Assembly: GCA_027069385.1 (NCBI GenBank)
Contig: JALXER010000231.1
Coordinates: 1-17,048 of the forward strand
Length of the DNA: 17,048 nt
Direction: 5' to 3'
Origin: Paracoccaceae bacterium
GTDB taxonomy: Bacteria > Pseudomonadota > Alphaproteobacteria > Rhodobacterales > Rhodobacteraceae
In this document: in pieces, positions 14,704 to 17,048 of the stretch
Numbering within the stretch: position 1 is the stretch's first letter
Layout of the letters: each line of letters begins with the position of its first letter
Notes under the pieces: model-generated
Databases searched by the model: none
What the model was told of the DNA's origin: nothing
The model's input: only the letters and a program-made list of their open reading frames with translations
Program-made: the position numbers and the translations under genes

Positions 14704-15299
14704 GGGGTGCTTCCGGTGTTAAGTAAGTCGTCAGGGATTGCATAAAACTGTGTTACGGCGTCGTTGATCCGGGAAATGGCACCGGACAGATCGATCCGGT
14801 CCAGCCCCGAATCCCACGCGACGCGGGCGCTCAGTTCGTCCATGTCGGGATCGCCCGACAGGGTAAATGTGGCTTCGCATTCGCCAAGGGATTTTTGCAC
14901 GGCGTCCAAGGCGCTTTGGGCAACGGTAATCACCACATGGGTATCGCTGATTTTGCTGGCCGCGTCCTTGACCAGCGCCGAAACCTCGGCGGCCAGTCCG
15001 GCCTTGGCGGCCCGGGGCAGGATGGTGGCAATCATGGCTTCGATCAGCGGGCGGATGCTTTGCAGCATGGCATGGCGGGCTTCGCCCTGCGCAAAGGCCA
15101 GGTCGTTCAGCCCTTCCAGAATGGGGGCCAGGGTGCGCAGCTTTTGCGCCTCGAACGCCGCGCTTGCCGCGCTGGCGCCTGAACGCACCCCTTCCTCGAA
15201 GGCCTGTTTGCGGATTGCATCAAAATCCTGCAAAACCGGTGCGCCCGCCGAAATCGGCGTGCTGTCATTGGTAAAGCATTCCAGTTTCAAAGCGCCCAT
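14700..15299 (-). CDS. fliH: Probable flagellar export ATPase regulator FliH (divergent)
   Basis: FliH binds the export ATPase FliI and links it to FliN at the C ring. This 199-residue protein has weak primary sequence signature. It has an acidic FEEGVRSGASAASAAFEAQK helix (about 34-53), like the Ala/Gly-rich helical part of FliH. The C-terminal half resembles the FliH/YscL E2-like domain, with VVITVAQSALDAVQKSL, a measured beta-helix pattern (ATFTLSGDPDMDELSARVAWDSG) and a final amphipathic helix. Both ends touch neighbours: its ATG overlaps the fliF stop as TGATG, and its stop overlaps the fliN start. Position between fliF and fliN supports the call more than sequence motifs do. Confidence 0.75.
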   Translation of the reverse strand: MGALKLECFTNDSTPISAGAPVLQDFDAIRKQAFEEGVRSGASAASAAFEAQKLRTLAPILEGLNDLAFAQGEARHAMLQSIRPLIEAMIATILPRAAKAGLAAEVSALVKDAASKISDTHVVITVAQSALDAVQKSLGECEATFTLSGDPDMDELSARVAWDSGLDRIDLSGAISRINDAVTQFYAIPDDLLNTGSTP

Positions 15300-16864
15300 C
15301 AGGCGGGTACCTCCTCTGAGTTATCGGGGGTTTCGATCCAGTTTTTCAACAGCCGGTTTGTTTCAACCGAGCGTTCCGAAATAGCGGTGCGCAGCATATC
15401 GGCTGCACTTGGCCCGCCTTCATGGGTAAGCGCGGGGGGCGCATTTGCCGTATCTTCGGGCGGGGAAAGCAGCGCTGTCGCGGCCCCGTCGGGCAAGTTC
15501 GGGGTATCCGGTGCCAATGGCGGCAGTTGCGGTTTGGTGGCCAGTAAGGGACGCAGCACGAACAGGCCCAGAACGATCGAAACAAGGGCCAAAACGCCCA
15601 GCTGGATCAGGGTCATGGCGTTGTTGCTCAGAAACCCCGGGCTTTCATCGACCAGCGTACCCAGTTCGGGCGGTTGCGACAGTTGCATCGATTGCAATGT
15701 CACCACGTCACCACGATCCGGGTCAAAGCCGATGGCCGATTGCACCAACTCGCGCAGCGCGGTCATTTCGGCCTCGGGGCGGGGCGCCCAGACGGTTTGA
15801 CCGGTGTCATCCACCGTGCTGATCCCGTTGACCAGCACCGCCGCGGTAATGCGTTTGATTTCCCCCGCACCGCGTACGGTTTCGCGCACGGTTTCGGAAA
15901 AATCGTAGTTTACCTGTTCGCGGGTGGAGTTCTGGTTGCGCGATTGCTGCCCGCCACCGCTGCCGGTATCACCGTCGGGCAGATTGCTGGCCACGGTAAT
16001 CGCGCCACTGGGCGAACCGTTTGAATTGTCTGTCTGGCTTTCGGATTCGGTGGAAACCTGAACCTTGCTTTGCGGGTCGAGCAACCGCTGGGTTACGGTT
16101 TCGCTTTGGGTTTCGACGTCGATATTGACCTCGACGATGGCGTTGCCTGCGCCGACCCGGGCAGCCAGCAGCCGTTCCATATTGTGGCGCATGGATTCAG
16201 CCCGGTCATCCGTGCCACCGGCACCCGGTGCCCCGCCGGTCTGGTCGCCCGTCAACATGACAACCCCCTGATCCGCATCGATGACCGTCACGTTTTCCGG
16301 CAACAACCCGTTAACCGCCGCCGCCACCATAAACCGCGCTGATTCGGCAAAGCTGGCCGGAATTGCACCGTTTTTCGCCCCCAGCGTTACCGATGCGGTC
16401 GGGGTAATGCTGCGATCAAAGGGCCGGTCAGCCCCGTTGGCAATATGGACCCGCGCCGATCTGATCATCGGCGATGCCACCAGCGTTCGCGCCAGCTCGC
16501 CCTCTTTGGCGCGCCAATAGGTGGCGTCGAACATTTGCGAAGTGGTACCGAAACCGGACAGCCCGTCCAGCAACTCGTACCCCGCAATTCCCGAGGCGGG
16601 CAAGCCCTCGCCAGCCAGTGAAAGGCGGGCCTGATCACGCTCGGCCGCCTCGACATAAATCGCATCGCCGCGCACGTCAAAACGCAATCCGCGCTGTTCA
16701 AGCGAGGTGATGACCTCACCCGCGCTGGAGGCATCAAGCCCCGCATAAAGCAGCGCCATTGACGGCGTGGTTGCCACGCGCACCAGCCCGAACACCGCCA
16801 TGACCGCCGCCACCAGTGCCAGGCCAAAGACCAACCGTTTTCTAGGATCGAGGTTATTCCACAT
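15299..16864 (-). CDS. fliF: Flagellar MS-ring protein FliF
   Basis: FliF forms the inner-membrane MS ring on which rod, switch and export gate assemble. The 521-residue protein has an N-terminal membrane helix (about 11-30), ring-building domains with LLYAGLDASSAGEVI, GLPASGIAGYELLDG, VASPMIRSARVHIA and PTASVTL, a Ser/Asn/Gly-rich periplasmic loop (about 265-315) and a second membrane helix (about 417-440). The cytoplasmic tail ends in an amphipathic ERSVETNRLLKNWIE stretch, the expected FliG-binding site. It is near family length, slightly short. GGAAAG lies about seven bases before ATG 16864. It is first of four leftward genes. fliG does not follow it as it does in enterobacteria. Confidence 0.95.
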   Translation of the reverse strand: MWNNLDPRKRLVFGLALVAAVMAVFGLVRVATTPSMALLYAGLDASSAGEVITSLEQRGLRFDVRGDAIYVEAAERDQARLSLAGEGLPASGIAGYELLDGLSGFGTTSQMFDATYWRAKEGELARTLVASPMIRSARVHIANGADRPFDRSITPTASVTLGAKNGAIPASFAESARFMVAAAVNGLLPENVTVIDADQGVVMLTGDQTGGAPGAGGTDDRAESMRHNMERLLAARVGAGNAIVEVNIDVETQSETVTQRLLDPQSKVQVSTESESQTDNSNGSPSGAITVASNLPDGDTGSGGGQQSRNQNSTREQVNYDFSETVRETVRGAGEIKRITAAVLVNGISTVDDTGQTVWAPRPEAEMTALRELVQSAIGFDPDRGDVVTLQSMQLSQPPELGTLVDESPGFLSNNAMTLIQLGVLALVSIVLGLFVLRPLLATKPQLPPLAPDTPNLPDGAATALLSPPEDTANAPPALTHEGGPSAADMLRTAISERSVETNRLLKNWIETPDNSEEVPA

Positions 16865-16956
16865 ATATCTGCTTTCCGGTCACATTCTGTTCCAGTTTGC
16901 CCCCGACTCAGCCATTTGGCGCCGGTTGCAATAAAAATGACTTTGGGCAAACAGAT

Positions 16957-16971
16957 TTAACAATTGGTTAG
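16957..16971. promoter_or_regulatory. CtrA-like site between fliF and putative fliL
   Basis: TTAA-N7-TTAG differs from the CtrA consensus TTAA-N7-TTAA at one position. It lies in the 156-base divergent gap, about 50 bases before the ATG at 17021 and about 93 bases upstream of fliF on the other strand, so it could serve either unit. It is the mirror arrangement of the flgE-upstream site. Confidence 0.45.
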
Positions 16972-17020
16972 CCAGAAGCAGATTAAATGAAGAAAATTAG
17001 CAAGCCTGTGGGAATCAGAA

Positions 17021-17048
17021 ATGGCGGATGAGCAAGAGGCCGAACCAG
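17021..17048 (+). CDS. fliL: Start of a divergent gene, probably fliL (cut by window edge)
   Basis: Only nine codons are visible, reading MADEQEAEP from ATG 17021. An acidic, soluble start before a membrane helix is common in FliL, the stator-associated protein, and fliL is often divergent from fliF in Rhodobacteraceae flagellar clusters. The upstream GTGGGAATCAG gives only a weak ribosome site. The identity rests mainly on position and is uncertain. Confidence 0.4.

Overview
The window looks like a chromosome segment from a denitrifying or nitrate-respiring alphaproteobacterium of the Rhodobacteraceae (Paracoccus/Roseobacter type). The reasons are the high-GC coding sequence, an FNR-family NarR-like regulator divergent from narK genes and narG, and a flagellar block (motB-flgE-flgK-flgL-flgI facing fliF-fliH-fliN-fliP) of the kind found in marine Rhodobacteraceae. 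The assignment is by protein pattern only; there is no 16S or other taxonomic marker.

Region 1 (1-6467) is a respiratory nitrate reduction locus. Reading leftward on the minus strand are narK1 (5517-4201), narK2 (4143-2527) and narG (2451 to the left edge, first 817 residues only). narHJI presumably follow outside the window. A NarR-like Crp/Fnr regulator is divergent on the plus strand (5781-6467). The 263-base gap between narK1 and narR holds two FNR-type boxes: a perfect one over the probable narR -10 element and a near-perfect one nearer narK1. Perfect stem-loops without U-tracts lie in both narK1-narK2 and narK2-narG gaps, and an imperfect one lies in the narK1 leader.

Region 2 (6517-7607) is a small housekeeping segment on the minus strand: tRNA-Thr(CGU) with an encoded CCA, and pdxA for vitamin B6 synthesis. 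It separates the respiration locus from the flagellar genes.

Region 3 (7662-17048) is flagellar. motB, flgE, flgK, flgL and flgI read rightward and end at a 13-bp stem-loop (13597-13630) shared with the convergent unit. fliF, fliH, fliN and fliP read leftward with overlapping or touching ends, a tightly coupled operon. A divergent gene, probably fliL, starts at 17021 and runs off the right edge. CtrA-like sites with one mismatch lie upstream of flgE and between fliF and the putative fliL, and a weaker one lies upstream of motB, consistent with CtrA control of motility.

Functionally, NarK1 and NarK2 would import nitrate and export nitrite for the cytoplasm-facing NarGHI quinol:nitrate reductase, with NarR and possibly FNR proteins setting expression. 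The flagellar genes cover the MS ring (FliF), rotor/C ring (FliN), export (FliP, FliH), P ring (FlgI), hook (FlgE), hook-filament junction (FlgK, FlgL) and stator (MotB). No intergenic stretch exceeds 300 bases. I see no mobile element, CRISPR array, toxin-antitoxin pair or phage gene. Nothing here is a clearly undescribed system; the most unusual points are the extra membrane segment pair in NarK2, the hairpin-punctuated nar operon and the regulator's operator layout.
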